Source: Streptomyces sp. YIM 121038 (GTDB lineage Bacteria > Actinomycetota > Actinomycetes > Streptomycetales > Streptomycetaceae). Taken from it: 64,000 bases of DNA. The stretch spans positions 3,348,001 through 3,412,000 of the forward strand of contig NZ_CP030771.1 of NCBI RefSeq assembly GCF_006088715.1, given 5' to 3'. Made by a program: the position numbers and the translations under genes. A model generated the notes under the pieces. It saw only the letters and a program-made list of their open reading frames with translations, searched no databases and was not told the DNA's origin. Positions 23,149-33,618 of this stretch are shown here, piece by piece. Numbering within the stretch: position 1 is the stretch's first letter; each line of letters starts with the position of its first letter.

Positions 23149-25920
23149 GTGGAGTTCCGGCTGCTCGGAGCGGTGTCCGTCGGCACCGAGGCCGGTGAGC
23201 TGCACCTCGGTCCCGCCAAGCGGCGCAGCCTCCTCGCCGCCCTGCTGCTGCGGCCCAACCGCCCCGTTCCGGTCGAGCAGCTGACCGCCACCCTGTGGGA
23301 GGACGAGCCGCCGCCGCGCGCCCGCAGCGTCATCCAGGGCCATGTGTCGCGGCTGCGGAGCCTGCTGGCCGACGCGGGCGCCGAGGTGTTCGGGGTCGAG
23401 CTGGTCACGCGGGGCACGGCGTACCTCCTGCGGATGCCCGAGTCGCTGCTCGACGCCCACCGCTTCGAGGAGCTGGTGACGCTGGCCCGCGAGCAGCGCG
23501 CGCCCGGCGACGCCGTGGCCATGTACGAGGAGGCCCTGTCCCTGTGGCAGGGGCCCGCGCTGACCGGGGCCTATCCGAGCCCGCCGCTACTCGCCGCCGC
23601 GCACGCCCTGGAGGAGCTGCGGCTCGCCTCGGTGGAACTGCTCGCCGCGGCCTACGCGCGCCAGGGCGAGCACCACCGGGCGGCGGCCGTCCTTCGCGCG
23701 GAGGCCGAGGCCCATCCGCTGCGCGAGTCCCTCGCGGCCTCGCTGATGCGGGCGCTCCAGCGCGCGGGGCGCCGCTCGGAGGCGCTCGACTGGTTCCACC
23801 GCACCCGGCGGCTGCTCGCGGACGAGCTGGGCGTGGACCCGGGCCGAGAGCTCGCGGACGCGTACGCGGCGGCGCTGCGCGGCGCGGACGACGAAGCGGA
23901 CGCCCCGGCACCGGCCCCTCCGGCGGCGTCCGCCCCGCCCGCCGCCCCGCCCGCGCCCGCCGCCCCGCTTCCCGCCCCGCTCGCGCCCCCGCCGCCCCGG
24001 CCCGCCGTCACCGTCGACCTGCTGCCCCGGATGCCCCGCGGCTTCCACGGGCGCGCCGCCGAGCTCACCGCGCTGTCCCGCGCCGCCGCGGGCGAGGCGC
24101 CCGTGTGTCTGGTGACCGGGCCCGCGGGCGTGGGCAAGACGGCGCTCGCCGTGCACTGGGCGCACCGCGAGCGCGCCGCCTTCCCCGGCGGCCTGCTCTA
24201 CGCCGATCTGCGCGGCTTCAGCGACACGGGCGAGCCGGACCACCTCGAAGTGCTGCGCGAGTTCCTGCTCGCGCTCGGGGTCGGGCCGCGCCGGATACCG
24301 GAGTCGGCGGGCGGCGCCTCCGCCCTGTACCGCTCGCTCGCCGCCGACCGGCAGCTCCTCGTCGTCCTCGACAACGCGCGCGACTCCGCGCAGGTCAGGG
24401 AGTTGCTGCCGGGCGGCGCCCGGTGCGTCACGGTGGTCACGAGCCGGTACCGCCTGCGCGGCCTGATCGCCTCGGACGCGGCCCGGCCCGTGCCGGTGGA
24501 CGTCCTCGAACCGGACGACGGCACGGCCCTGCTCTGCGCGGTCCTCGGCGAGGATCGGGTGCGCGCGGAGGCGGTGGCCGCCCGGCGCCTGGCCGAGCTG
24601 TGCGGCGGGCTCCCGCTCGCGCTGCGGGTGGCCGCGGCGCGGCTCGCGGACCAGCCGGACTGGTCCCTCGGCGCGATGAGCGCCGAACTGTCCGACGAGT
24701 CGCGCCGACTGGGCCTGCTCGACGTGGAGGACACGGGCGTACGGGCGGCGCTGCGGCTCACCGTGCGCCGCCTGCCCGCGGACGTCGCGCACCACTTCGC
24801 CCATCTGGGCCGCCACCCGGGCACGCACGTCGACCGGTTCACGGCCGCCGCCCTCGCGGGCACCGACCCGGAGGCGGCCGAGGCCGCCCTGGAGCGGCTC
24901 GCCGCGGCCCACCTCGTCACCCGCTCCGCGCCGGGGCGCTGGTCGCTGCACGACCTCGTGCGCCTCTACGCGCGTGACCTGGACGCCGGGCCCGAGGCGG
25001 TGCCCCGGGTGCTCGACCACCAGATCGCCACCGCCCTCGCCGCGATCGCCGCGGCCGAGCCGGGCGAGGAGGCCTGCTTCGGCCTGCCCGAGGACTTCCA
25101 CCGGCCCGCCGCCGTACGGGAGTTCGGCGGCCGCGAGGAGGCCATGGCCTGGTACGCGGCCGAGCGCGACGATCTGACCCTGGCGGTCGGCGCGGCCCGT
25201 GCCGCCGCCCTGCACGGCAGGACCTGGCGGCTCGTGCTCGCGCTGTGGCCGCACATCGTGTGGCGGCACCGGGACGGCTGGGCCCCGCTCCTTCAGACCG
25301 CGCTCGACGCCGCCCGGGCCGACGCGGACGTGCGGGCCGAGGCGCGGGTGCGGGCCCTGCTCGGCTGGGTCCTCGCCGAGGAGGGCCGCACCGGCGAGGC
25401 CCTGGCCCATCTGGAGGCCGCGACCGGGCTCGCCGCGCGCGCCGGTGACGTGCCCGGGGAGGCGACGGCGCTGATCAACCTGTCGCTCGTCCAGGCCGCC
25501 CTCGGCGACCCCGAGGAGGCCGCGGAGGGCTGTCTGCGGGCCGCCTCCCTCGCGCGCGAGGCGGGCGACCGGCACACCGAGCGGCTCGCCCTGCACCATC
25601 TGGCCCGGCACCGCCTCGTCCTCCAGGAGTGGCGGGCGGCCCTCGACACGGCCACCGCCGCGCTCGCCGTCGACATTCCCCCGCAGACGTCGGCGGCGTC
25701 GCGGGTGCTGCTCCTCACCACGGCCGGAGAGGCCCTGATCGGCCTCGGCGACGAGGGCGGGGGCGTGTCCCGCCTGGAGCAGGCGGCCCACGAAGCGGAA
25801 GCGTCCGGTTTCGACGAAGGGGCTGTCGGGGCGCTCGGCGCGCTGCTGCGCGTCTCGGCGGACGTGGGCCTGCGGGCCCGCTACGACACAGCGGTGATGC
25901 GGTTCAGGGCACAGCCCTGA
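23149..25920 (+). CDS. AfsR-like SARP transcriptional regulator with NB-ARC ATPase
   Basis: A 923-residue regulator built like AfsR. The N-terminus is an OmpR-type winged helix (EFRLLGAVSVG to about residue 90, with RSVIQGHVSRLRSLL), then a bacterial activator domain (BTAD, about 95-240; HPLRESLAASLMRALQRAGR). A Pro/Ala linker leads to an NB-ARC ATPase whose Walker A is VTGPAGVGKTALAVHW and Walker B LLVVLDNARD. The C-terminal third is TPR-like helices (EARVRALLGWVLAEEGRTGE). ATP binding should trigger DNA binding. GTG 23149 has GGAAGG seven bases upstream, so an in-frame extension to 22891 is rejected. It is followed by a lipoprotein gene with SARP-type repeats in its promoter. Confidence 0.9.
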   Translation: MEFRLLGAVSVGTEAGELHLGPAKRRSLLAALLLRPNRPVPVEQLTATLWEDEPPPRARSVIQGHVSRLRSLLADAGAEVFGVELVTRGTAYLLRMPESLLDAHRFEELVTLAREQRAPGDAVAMYEEALSLWQGPALTGAYPSPPLLAAAHALEELRLASVELLAAAYARQGEHHRAAAVLRAEAEAHPLRESLAASLMRALQRAGRRSEALDWFHRTRRLLADELGVDPGRELADAYAAALRGADDEADAPAPAPPAASAPPAAPPAPAAPLPAPLAPPPPRPAVTVDLLPRMPRGFHGRAAELTALSRAAAGEAPVCLVTGPAGVGKTALAVHWAHRERAAFPGGLLYADLRGFSDTGEPDHLEVLREFLLALGVGPRRIPESAGGASALYRSLAADRQLLVVLDNARDSAQVRELLPGGARCVTVVTSRYRLRGLIASDAARPVPVDVLEPDDGTALLCAVLGEDRVRAEAVAARRLAELCGGLPLALRVAAARLADQPDWSLGAMSAELSDESRRLGLLDVEDTGVRAALRLTVRRLPADVAHHFAHLGRHPGTHVDRFTAAALAGTDPEAAEAALERLAAAHLVTRSAPGRWSLHDLVRLYARDLDAGPEAVPRVLDHQIATALAAIAAAEPGEEACFGLPEDFHRPAAVREFGGREEAMAWYAAERDDLTLAVGAARAAALHGRTWRLVLALWPHIVWRHRDGWAPLLQTALDAARADADVRAEARVRALLGWVLAEEGRTGEALAHLEAATGLAARAGDVPGEATALINLSLVQAALGDPEEAAEGCLRAASLAREAGDRHTERLALHHLARHRLVLQEWRAALDTATAALAVDIPPQTSAASRVLLLTTAGEALIGLGDEGGGVSRLEQAAHEAEASGFDEGAVGALGALLRVSADVGLRARYDTAVMRFRAQP

Positions 25921-25946
25921 GGGCGGCCCGCAGGGGTGCGGGCGGC

Positions 25947-25990
25947 ACGTCAGCGGGACATCAGCCGGGCGTAAGCGGAACGCCAGCGGG
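25947..25990 (+). promoter_or_regulatory. SARP-type binding site: four tandem 11-bp repeats
   Basis: Four contiguous 11-mers with consensus ACGTCAGCGGG start at 25947, 25958, 25969 and 25980 and match it at 11, 9, 8 and 10 positions. The core (T/C)CAGC recurs every 11 bp on one face of the helix, the pattern SARPs recognise next to the -10 region. A possible -10, TAGTGC, lies at 26002-26007, 11 bases after the last repeat. The site is between the SARP stop and the DUF4232 lipoprotein gene. Confidence 0.75.
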
Positions 25991-26070
25991 GGCGACGAAA
26001 GTAGTGCTCACAGCGGGGGCGACCCCGCGAGGACCGCACCGACCAGCACCACCGCACAGGGGGACCTTCC

Positions 26071-26820
26071 ATGCGTACGTCGCGTATCCACACCACCGCT
26101 CTCGCCGCCGCGGCCACCGCCGCCCTGGCTCTGTCCCTGACCGCCTGCGGCAGCTCGGACGACAACGGCGCGGGGAAGCCCCGGGTGAGCACGGTCGGCA
26201 AGACCACGGAGTCGTCCGGCAAGTCCGCGGGCACGGACGCGGCGGGCACGGCGGACACGGCGGCGGGCACGGCGGCGAAGACCGGCGGCCAGGCCGCGGC
26301 GGGCGGCGGGCAGGCCGGGCCGTCCCGCTCCGCGTCGGCCTCGGTCGCGAAGGGCTCCGGCGCCGCCGTCGACGCCGCGCGCTCCGCCTCCGTGCGCCAG
26401 TGCGACGGTACCGAGATGTCGTACTCCGTCCTCCACCGCTTCGCGAAGCAGCGCGGCGAGCACCTGCTGATCACCGCGGTGAACGCCGACACCAAGCCGT
26501 GCTGGGTCACCTCGTACCCGTCGGTGATGCTCGGCAACACCGTGAACGTCCTCGGCCACTCCGCCAAGGACGCCCCCGGCGGCGCCGCCCGCATCACCGT
26601 CAAGCCCGGCGGCAAGGTCTACTCCGCCGTGAGCCTCTTCGCCGACGGCCCGCGGTCGCACACCTCGTCGAGCCTGTCCCTGGCGCTGCGCGACCGCACC
26701 GGCGACACCGGCCCCGGTACCGACCAGGAGGCCTTCGACGCCAAGGGCGCGCCGTCGAAGTTCACCTGGTCCAGCGCGGACGTCACCAACTGGAACACCG
26801 CCAAGCCGTACGGCTTCTGA
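26071..26820 (+). CDS. DUF4232 domain lipoprotein
   Basis: A 249-residue exported lipoprotein. The signal peptide (ALAAAATAALALSLTAC) has lipobox LTAC. About 100 residues of Gly/Ala/Thr/Ser-rich linker follow, then a C-terminal DUF4232 domain starting near SVRQCDGTEMSYSVL with the second Cys in TKPCWVTSYPSVML; the two Cys probably pair. DUF4232 proteins are common surface proteins of Streptomyces with no known activity. The four 11-bp repeats in front make it the likely direct target of the upstream SARP. It ends at a perfect hairpin. ATG 26071 has AGGGGGA upstream. Confidence 0.82.
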   Translation: MRTSRIHTTALAAAATAALALSLTACGSSDDNGAGKPRVSTVGKTTESSGKSAGTDAAGTADTAAGTAAKTGGQAAAGGGQAGPSRSASASVAKGSGAAVDAARSASVRQCDGTEMSYSVLHRFAKQRGEHLLITAVNADTKPCWVTSYPSVMLGNTVNVLGHSAKDAPGGAARITVKPGGKVYSAVSLFADGPRSHTSSSLSLALRDRTGDTGPGTDQEAFDAKGAPSKFTWSSADVTNWNTAKPYGF

Positions 26821-26855
26821 GACCTGCCCGGACACCCCCCAGTCCCGGGCAGCCC

Positions 26856-26891
26856 GAAGGGGCGGCACCCCGTGCGGGGTGCCGCCCCTTC
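26856..26891. terminator. 16-bp perfect hairpin, bidirectional terminator
   Basis: GAAGGGGCGGCACCCC pairs perfectly with GGGGTGCCGCCCCTTC across a GTGC loop. It sits between the convergent ends of the DUF4232 gene and the 73-residue gene, so it probably serves both. Confidence 0.85.
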
Positions 26892-26916
26892 ACCGTCGAC
26901 CGGAGCCGTGTCCGCG

Positions 26917-27138
26917 CTAGACGGTGTGCCTGACCTGGTGGCTGTAGACGCCGACGAAGTAGTGCCCGAACTGCGGCGTGGAGAAGACGTAGTACGGCTC
27001 GTTCATGCCGGGGAAGAGCGGCCAGCGCAGGTCCACCTCGTTGACCGGACCGGTGTAGTGGGCCTTCTCCCGGAGGATCTTGTCCGCCTCGGTGAGTTCG
27101 AGGTTGACGGGCCAGGGGATGATCCGGTCCCCCGCCAT
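26917..27138 (-). CDS. small hypothetical protein, 73 residues
   Basis: I do not recognise this protein. It reads MAGDRIIPWPVNLELTEADK and goes on to a Tyr/Phe/Pro-rich second half with FPGMNEPYYVFSTPQFGHYF and a His-containing end YSHQVRHTV. No signal peptide, membrane helix or metal site is evident. ATG 27138 is chosen because GAGGAG lies eight bases before it; ATG 27153 is an in-frame alternative. It stands alone, pointing towards the DUF4232 gene, with a hairpin just after its stop. Coding is supported by the ribosome site and the non-repetitive sequence. Confidence 0.6.
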   Translation of the reverse strand: MAGDRIIPWPVNLELTEADKILREKAHYTGPVNEVDLRWPLFPGMNEPYYVFSTPQFGHYFVGVYSHQVRHTV

Positions 27139-27382
27139 GTACTCGCTCCTCATGAGGGTCGGGTGGTGGAGCCTGGGCGCACGGAGAGGCCACCGGGCAC
27201 CGAGTGCGGATCCGACAGTGCCGGGGCAGCGGTGAATTGCGCCTCTTGTGCGCTGGATGGGCAACTGAAGCGCCTTGCCCGTAAAGGGAATTGTTACGCC
27301 CGGCTCTCGTGCCGCACCAGGAGCGGATTCGGTCAGCGGACACGTGACGCGATCAATCCTGCGCAGAGGTTGACGCTACGCA
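27139..27382. other. intergenic region upstream of the 73-residue gene
   Basis: No coding potential I believe. It is AT-richer than its surroundings around 27280-27300 (GTAAAGGGAATTGTTACG) and 27345-27365, as expected of a promoter zone, but I cannot assign clean -35/-10 pairs. Confidence 0.4.
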
Positions 27383-27417
27383 CAGGGGCGGCACCCCCGC
27401 ACAGGGTGCCGCCCCTT
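27383..27417. terminator. hairpin terminator downstream of ppdK
   Basis: AGGGGCGGCACCC pairs with GGGTGCCGCCCCT, loop CCGCACA. It lies about 100 bases beyond the ppdK stop in the ppdK direction and resembles the 26856 hairpin so closely that the two may share an origin. Confidence 0.7.
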
Positions 27418-27512
27418 CCTCGTGGACCGGGGCCGTCGCCGCATCGGTTGAGGGTCGGGGACACGGCGACGGACCCGGGGTCTCTTCGGGCGGTGGGCGC
27501 CGCCCGGATTCC

Positions 27513-30239
<2,727 letters not shown>

Positions 30240-30492
30240 GGGTCTCGACTCCTCGAGGACGCGGCTGCCCTGACGGCGAGGAACATACCCAGATCGAAGG
30301 CTTCTGGGTACGTCCACTTGTGGGTCATGCGGTCGCAACCACCCGTGTGCCAGCAGATCGAAAGTAACGCGCGAGTAATGATCTTGACGAGAGCGATTTC
30401 ACCTCTTGAAGACATAGATGCGCACCGTGAGGCGATACCCGCGGGCGGCCACGGAACGTAGCAATGTGATCGATCATTTGAAGTGTCAACGC

Positions 30493-30509
30493 GTGGCACT
30501 CAGTGCCAC
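30493..30509. promoter_or_regulatory. 17-bp palindrome upstream of ppdK
   Basis: GTGGCACTCAGTGCCAC has perfect 8-bp arms around one C. It lies 254 bp before the ppdK start in a 441-bp gap. It has the form of a dimeric repressor site, but the regulator is unknown. Confidence 0.5.
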
Positions 30510-30590
30510 CCTTTGGAAAGGTGCAGCGGGGCAAGATCCGCTCATCTGAGCGTAGGGGCGATCAGGGGTGGCGAGAATCACGCCCCGACT

Positions 30591-30606
30591 TGCCAAAGTT
30601 TTGGCA
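30591..30606. promoter_or_regulatory. 16-bp palindrome between ROK gene and ppdK
   Basis: TGCCAAAGTTTTGGCA has perfect 7-bp arms around GT. It lies about 100 bp beyond the palindrome at 30493. Its AT-rich centre favours an operator over a terminator. Confidence 0.45.
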
Positions 30607-30614
30607 TCTGAGCG

Positions 30615-30646
30615 CCCCTCGGCTCACCCGAGAGGTGACCGAGGGG
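30615..30646 (-). terminator. hairpin terminator of the ROK gene
   Basis: CCCCTCGG pairs with CCGAGGGG, and inside that CACC pairs with GGTG. It begins 35 bases beyond the ROK stop codon. Confidence 0.6.
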
Positions 30647-30680
30647 GGTGGGGCGAAGACCGGGGCACCCGGTGCCCGGC

Positions 30681-31931
30681 TCAGAAACCGAGGGCCGCGA
30701 GCCGCTCCTCCGCACGCTGCGGCGCGTACAGGTGCTCCACGACCAGGGCCCCCGCCCCGGTCACGGCAGCCCGCTCGCCGAGCCGCGAGGTGACGATCTC
30801 CAGATGAGCGGTGGAGCGCGGCAGGGCCCGCTGGTAGAGCAGCTCCCGCACCCCTGTCAGGAAGGGCGTTCCGGCCAGATCTCCCGCGATCATCAGAACG
30901 CCCGGGTTGAGGAGCGTCACGACCGTGGCGAGCACCTCGCCGACCCGCTGCCCCGCCTCGCGCGCGAGGCGCACCGCCTGCGGGTGCCCGGCCGCGAGCA
31001 GCTCCGCCACGTCGGAGCCGGAGGTCACGTCCGCGCCGGAGGGCGCGGGCACGCCCGCCGCCGCGAGCCGCCCGGCGAGCGCGCGCCCGCTGGCCACCGC
31101 CGCCAGACAGCCGTACGAGCCGCAGCGGCACAGGGCGGACTCGCTCCCCGGCACCCACGGCACCCGTATGTGCCCGATGTCGCCCGCCCCTCCGTCCGCG
31201 CCCCGGTACACGGAGCCGTCCACGACGACGCCCGCGCCGATGCCGGTGGAGACCTTGACCAGGGCGAAGGCCGAGCAGTCGGGATAGGCGGCGCGCTGCT
31301 CCCCGTACGCCATGAGGTTGGCGTCGTTGTCGACGAGGACCGGCACCCGGGCGGAGCCGCCCGCCCGCGCGGCGAAGGAGCGGCGCAGCCGTGCTCTTAT
31401 GTCGTAGCCGTCCCAGCCCGGCATGATCGGCGGCTGCACCACGCGGCCCGTCTCGCTGTCGACCGGGCCCGGCACGGCGAGCCCGATGCCGCACACCGCG
31501 CGCGCGGTCCTGCCGCCCTCGCGAAGGAGCGCGGCGAACCGGCCCCCCAGCTCGTCCAGGACCCGCTCCGGCCCCTCGTCCACCCGCAGGGGCCCGGTGT
31601 GCTCGGCGAGGACGTCCCCGGTGAGGGTGAGCAGGGCCGCGCGGGCGTGCCGGGTCTCCAGGCCCGCGGCGAGGACCACGGCGTGTCCGTCGTCGAACTC
31701 CAGACGCGCCGCGGGGCGGCCGCCGAGCGGGGAACCCGCCACCGTTCCGGAGCCCTCGCGCAGCCAGCCCGCGCGGAAGAGGCGGTCGAGGCGCTGGCCG
31801 ACCGTGGCCCTGGAGAGGCCCGTGACCTGCTGGAGGGCGCCGCGTGTGGTGGCGCGGCCGCTGCGCACGAGGTGCAGCAGGTCGCCCGCGCTCGCCTGGG
31901 CGGTCCCGCGCACCGAGGTCCCGTTCCTCAT
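30681..31931 (-). CDS. ROK family transcriptional regulator
   Basis: A 416-residue ROK repressor (NagC/XylR type). The N-terminal winged helix contains TTRGALQQVTGLSRATVGQR. The sugar-kinase-fold body has the phosphate loop AVCGIGLAVPGPVD, the acidic sugar contact VLVDNDANLMAYGE, GIGAGVVVDGSVYRGADGGAGDIGH, and the zinc site CRCGSYGCLAAVASG, which matches the ROK Cys-x-Cys-Gly-x2-Gly-Cys-Leu consensus. It most likely represses the divergent glycoside hydrolase pair until a sugar binds. ATG 31931 has GAGGAG five bases upstream. Confidence 0.9.
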   Translation of the reverse strand: MRNGTSVRGTAQASAGDLLHLVRSGRATTRGALQQVTGLSRATVGQRLDRLFRAGWLREGSGTVAGSPLGGRPAARLEFDDGHAVVLAAGLETRHARAALLTLTGDVLAEHTGPLRVDEGPERVLDELGGRFAALLREGGRTARAVCGIGLAVPGPVDSETGRVVQPPIMPGWDGYDIRARLRRSFAARAGGSARVPVLVDNDANLMAYGEQRAAYPDCSAFALVKVSTGIGAGVVVDGSVYRGADGGAGDIGHIRVPWVPGSESALCRCGSYGCLAAVASGRALAGRLAAAGVPAPSGADVTSGSDVAELLAAGHPQAVRLAREAGQRVGEVLATVVTLLNPGVLMIAGDLAGTPFLTGVRELLYQRALPRSTAHLEIVTSRLGERAAVTGAGALVVEHLYAPQRAEERLAALGF

Positions 31932-31994
31932 GGCCACTCCTCGTCCCCTGCTTCCTTGCCTACCCACGTCTCCCCTTGCGCGCGTCAACTCGAC

Positions 31995-32031
31995 GTTACA
32001 TATTGGGTTTTGCGTGTTAAGTAGACGTAAC
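31995..32031. promoter_or_regulatory. candidate ROK operator / divergent promoter region
   Basis: An AT-rich island in the 172-bp gap between ROK and hydrolase starts. GTTAC at 31995 and GTAAC at 32027 are inverted and 32 bp apart, around CATATTGGGTTTTGCGTGTT. ROK operators are long, AT-rich and imperfect like this. The exact site cannot be set. Confidence 0.4.
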
Positions 32032-32103
32032 CCTAGGGTGGAAACAGCCGAACTGACAGCCTGTCGGCACGGGAAGCGCGCTGCCGGGCTGAGGGAGAGA
32101 CGC

Positions 32104-33618
32104 GTGGACCGCACCACCACGGGCGCCGCGGTGACGGCGCCGTCCTCCCCGGCGGCCGCGGGCCGGGCCGACGGGGCGACGAGCGGCGCGAGCGCGCCGA
32201 AGAGCACGGCCGAGGCGGGCGCGAGGGGCGACCCCGACCCCTTACGCGCGGCCGCCGCCCGGGTGCTGCACGGCAACTGGACCGGCGCCTCCACCGTCCC
32301 GTCCCGCGAGCTGTACCCCCACCAGTGGTCCTGGGACTCCGCGTTCATCGCGATCGGTCTGCGCCATCTTTCGCCGCTGCGCGCCCAGCTGGAGCTGGAG
32401 ACGCTGCTCGGCGCGCAGTGGGGCGACGGCCGCGTCCCGCACATCGTGTTCAACCCCTCCGTGCCCCTTGACGCGTACTTCCCCAGCCCCGACTTCTGGC
32501 GCTCCGCCACCGCGGGGCGCGCGGCTGGCGCGCCGGGCGGCGTGCAGACCTCCGGCATCGTGCAGCCGCCGGTGCACGCCCTCGCCGCCTGGCTGGTGCA
32601 CCTCGCGGACCCCGGTCTGTCCCGGGCCCGCTCCTTCCTCGCGCGCCTCCACCCGCGCCTCGCGGCCTGGCACCGCTTCCTGCTGCACCGGCGCGACCTC
32701 GGCGGCGCGGGGCTCGCCGCCGTCGTCCACCCCTGGGAGCAGGGCATGGACAACAGCCCCTGCTGGGACGGCCCGCTGAGCCGCGTGCCCCCCGCGCGGC
32801 CGCGCACCTTCCGCCGCGCCGACCTGGACCACGGCTGCCCGCGCGACCGGCCGACGGACCTCGACTACGGGCGGTACGTACGGCTCGCGGCGGACTACCG
32901 CGACCGCGGGTACGGCGCCGCCGACCCCCGGCCCGCCGAGCGGCAGGGCGGCTTCGCCGTCGAGGATCCGGCCTTCAACGCCCTCCTGATCGCCTCCGAG
33001 CACGCCCTCGCCCGCATCACCGGCGAGCTCGGCGTCGCCGCGACGGCCCGGCACGAGCGCGCGGAGCGGCTCACCCGGGCCCTGGTGGAGCGGCTGTGGG
33101 ACCCGGGCTCCGGGATCTTCCGGTGCCGCGACCTGCGGGCCGGGCCGGACGGGGGCGCGCTGGTGGCGGAGCGGGGGGTCACCGGGCTCGTCCCGCTGCT
33201 CCTTCCGGGCCTGCCGGGCGAGGTCGTCACCGCCCTGGTGGACACGGTGTGCGGCCCGCACTTCGCCCTCGGCGGCCGGGCCCGGCTCGTGCCCAGCCAC
33301 GACCTGCTGAGCCCGGCCTTCGACGCCCGCAGGTACTGGCGCGGGCCCGCCTGGATCAACACCAACTGGCTGGTCGAGCGCGGCCTCAGGCTGCACGGCG
33401 AGCGGGCGCGGGCCGACGCCCTGCGCGCGGCGCTGCTCGACGTGGCCGTGGCCTCCGGCTTCTCCGAGTACGTCGATCCGTACACAGGGCGCGGCTGCGG
33501 CACCCGCGGCTTCAGCTGGAGCGCGGCACTGGCACTGGATCTGCACCTGGACGCGGACCACGCGTCCGCCCACCACACAGCGGGGGCTGGCAGGAGCGAG
33601 AGGGCCCGACATGACTGA
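32104..33618 (+). CDS. GH63-type glycoside hydrolase (glucosyl/mannosylglycerate hydrolase-like)
   Basis: A 504-residue (alpha/alpha)6-barrel enzyme. LYPHQWSWDSAFIAIGLRHL carries the Asp used as general acid in this family. AAVVHPWEQGMDNSPCWD and the ending YWRGPAWINTNWLVERGL are the other conserved blocks, shared with glucosylglycerate and mannosylglycerate hydrolases. The first 45 residues are a low-complexity Ala/Ser/Gly tail. Codon 47 is TTA (32242-32244), so translation should need the bldA leucyl-tRNA, tying it to late growth. GTG 32104 follows GGGAGAG. It overlaps the next gene by eight bases and is divergent from ROK. Confidence 0.75.
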   Translation: MDRTTTGAAVTAPSSPAAAGRADGATSGASAPKSTAEAGARGDPDPLRAAAARVLHGNWTGASTVPSRELYPHQWSWDSAFIAIGLRHLSPLRAQLELETLLGAQWGDGRVPHIVFNPSVPLDAYFPSPDFWRSATAGRAAGAPGGVQTSGIVQPPVHALAAWLVHLADPGLSRARSFLARLHPRLAAWHRFLLHRRDLGGAGLAAVVHPWEQGMDNSPCWDGPLSRVPPARPRTFRRADLDHGCPRDRPTDLDYGRYVRLAADYRDRGYGAADPRPAERQGGFAVEDPAFNALLIASEHALARITGELGVAATARHERAERLTRALVERLWDPGSGIFRCRDLRAGPDGGALVAERGVTGLVPLLLPGLPGEVVTALVDTVCGPHFALGGRARLVPSHDLLSPAFDARRYWRGPAWINTNWLVERGLRLHGERARADALRAALLDVAVASGFSEYVDPYTGRGCGTRGFSWSAALALDLHLDADHASAHHTAGAGRSERARHD

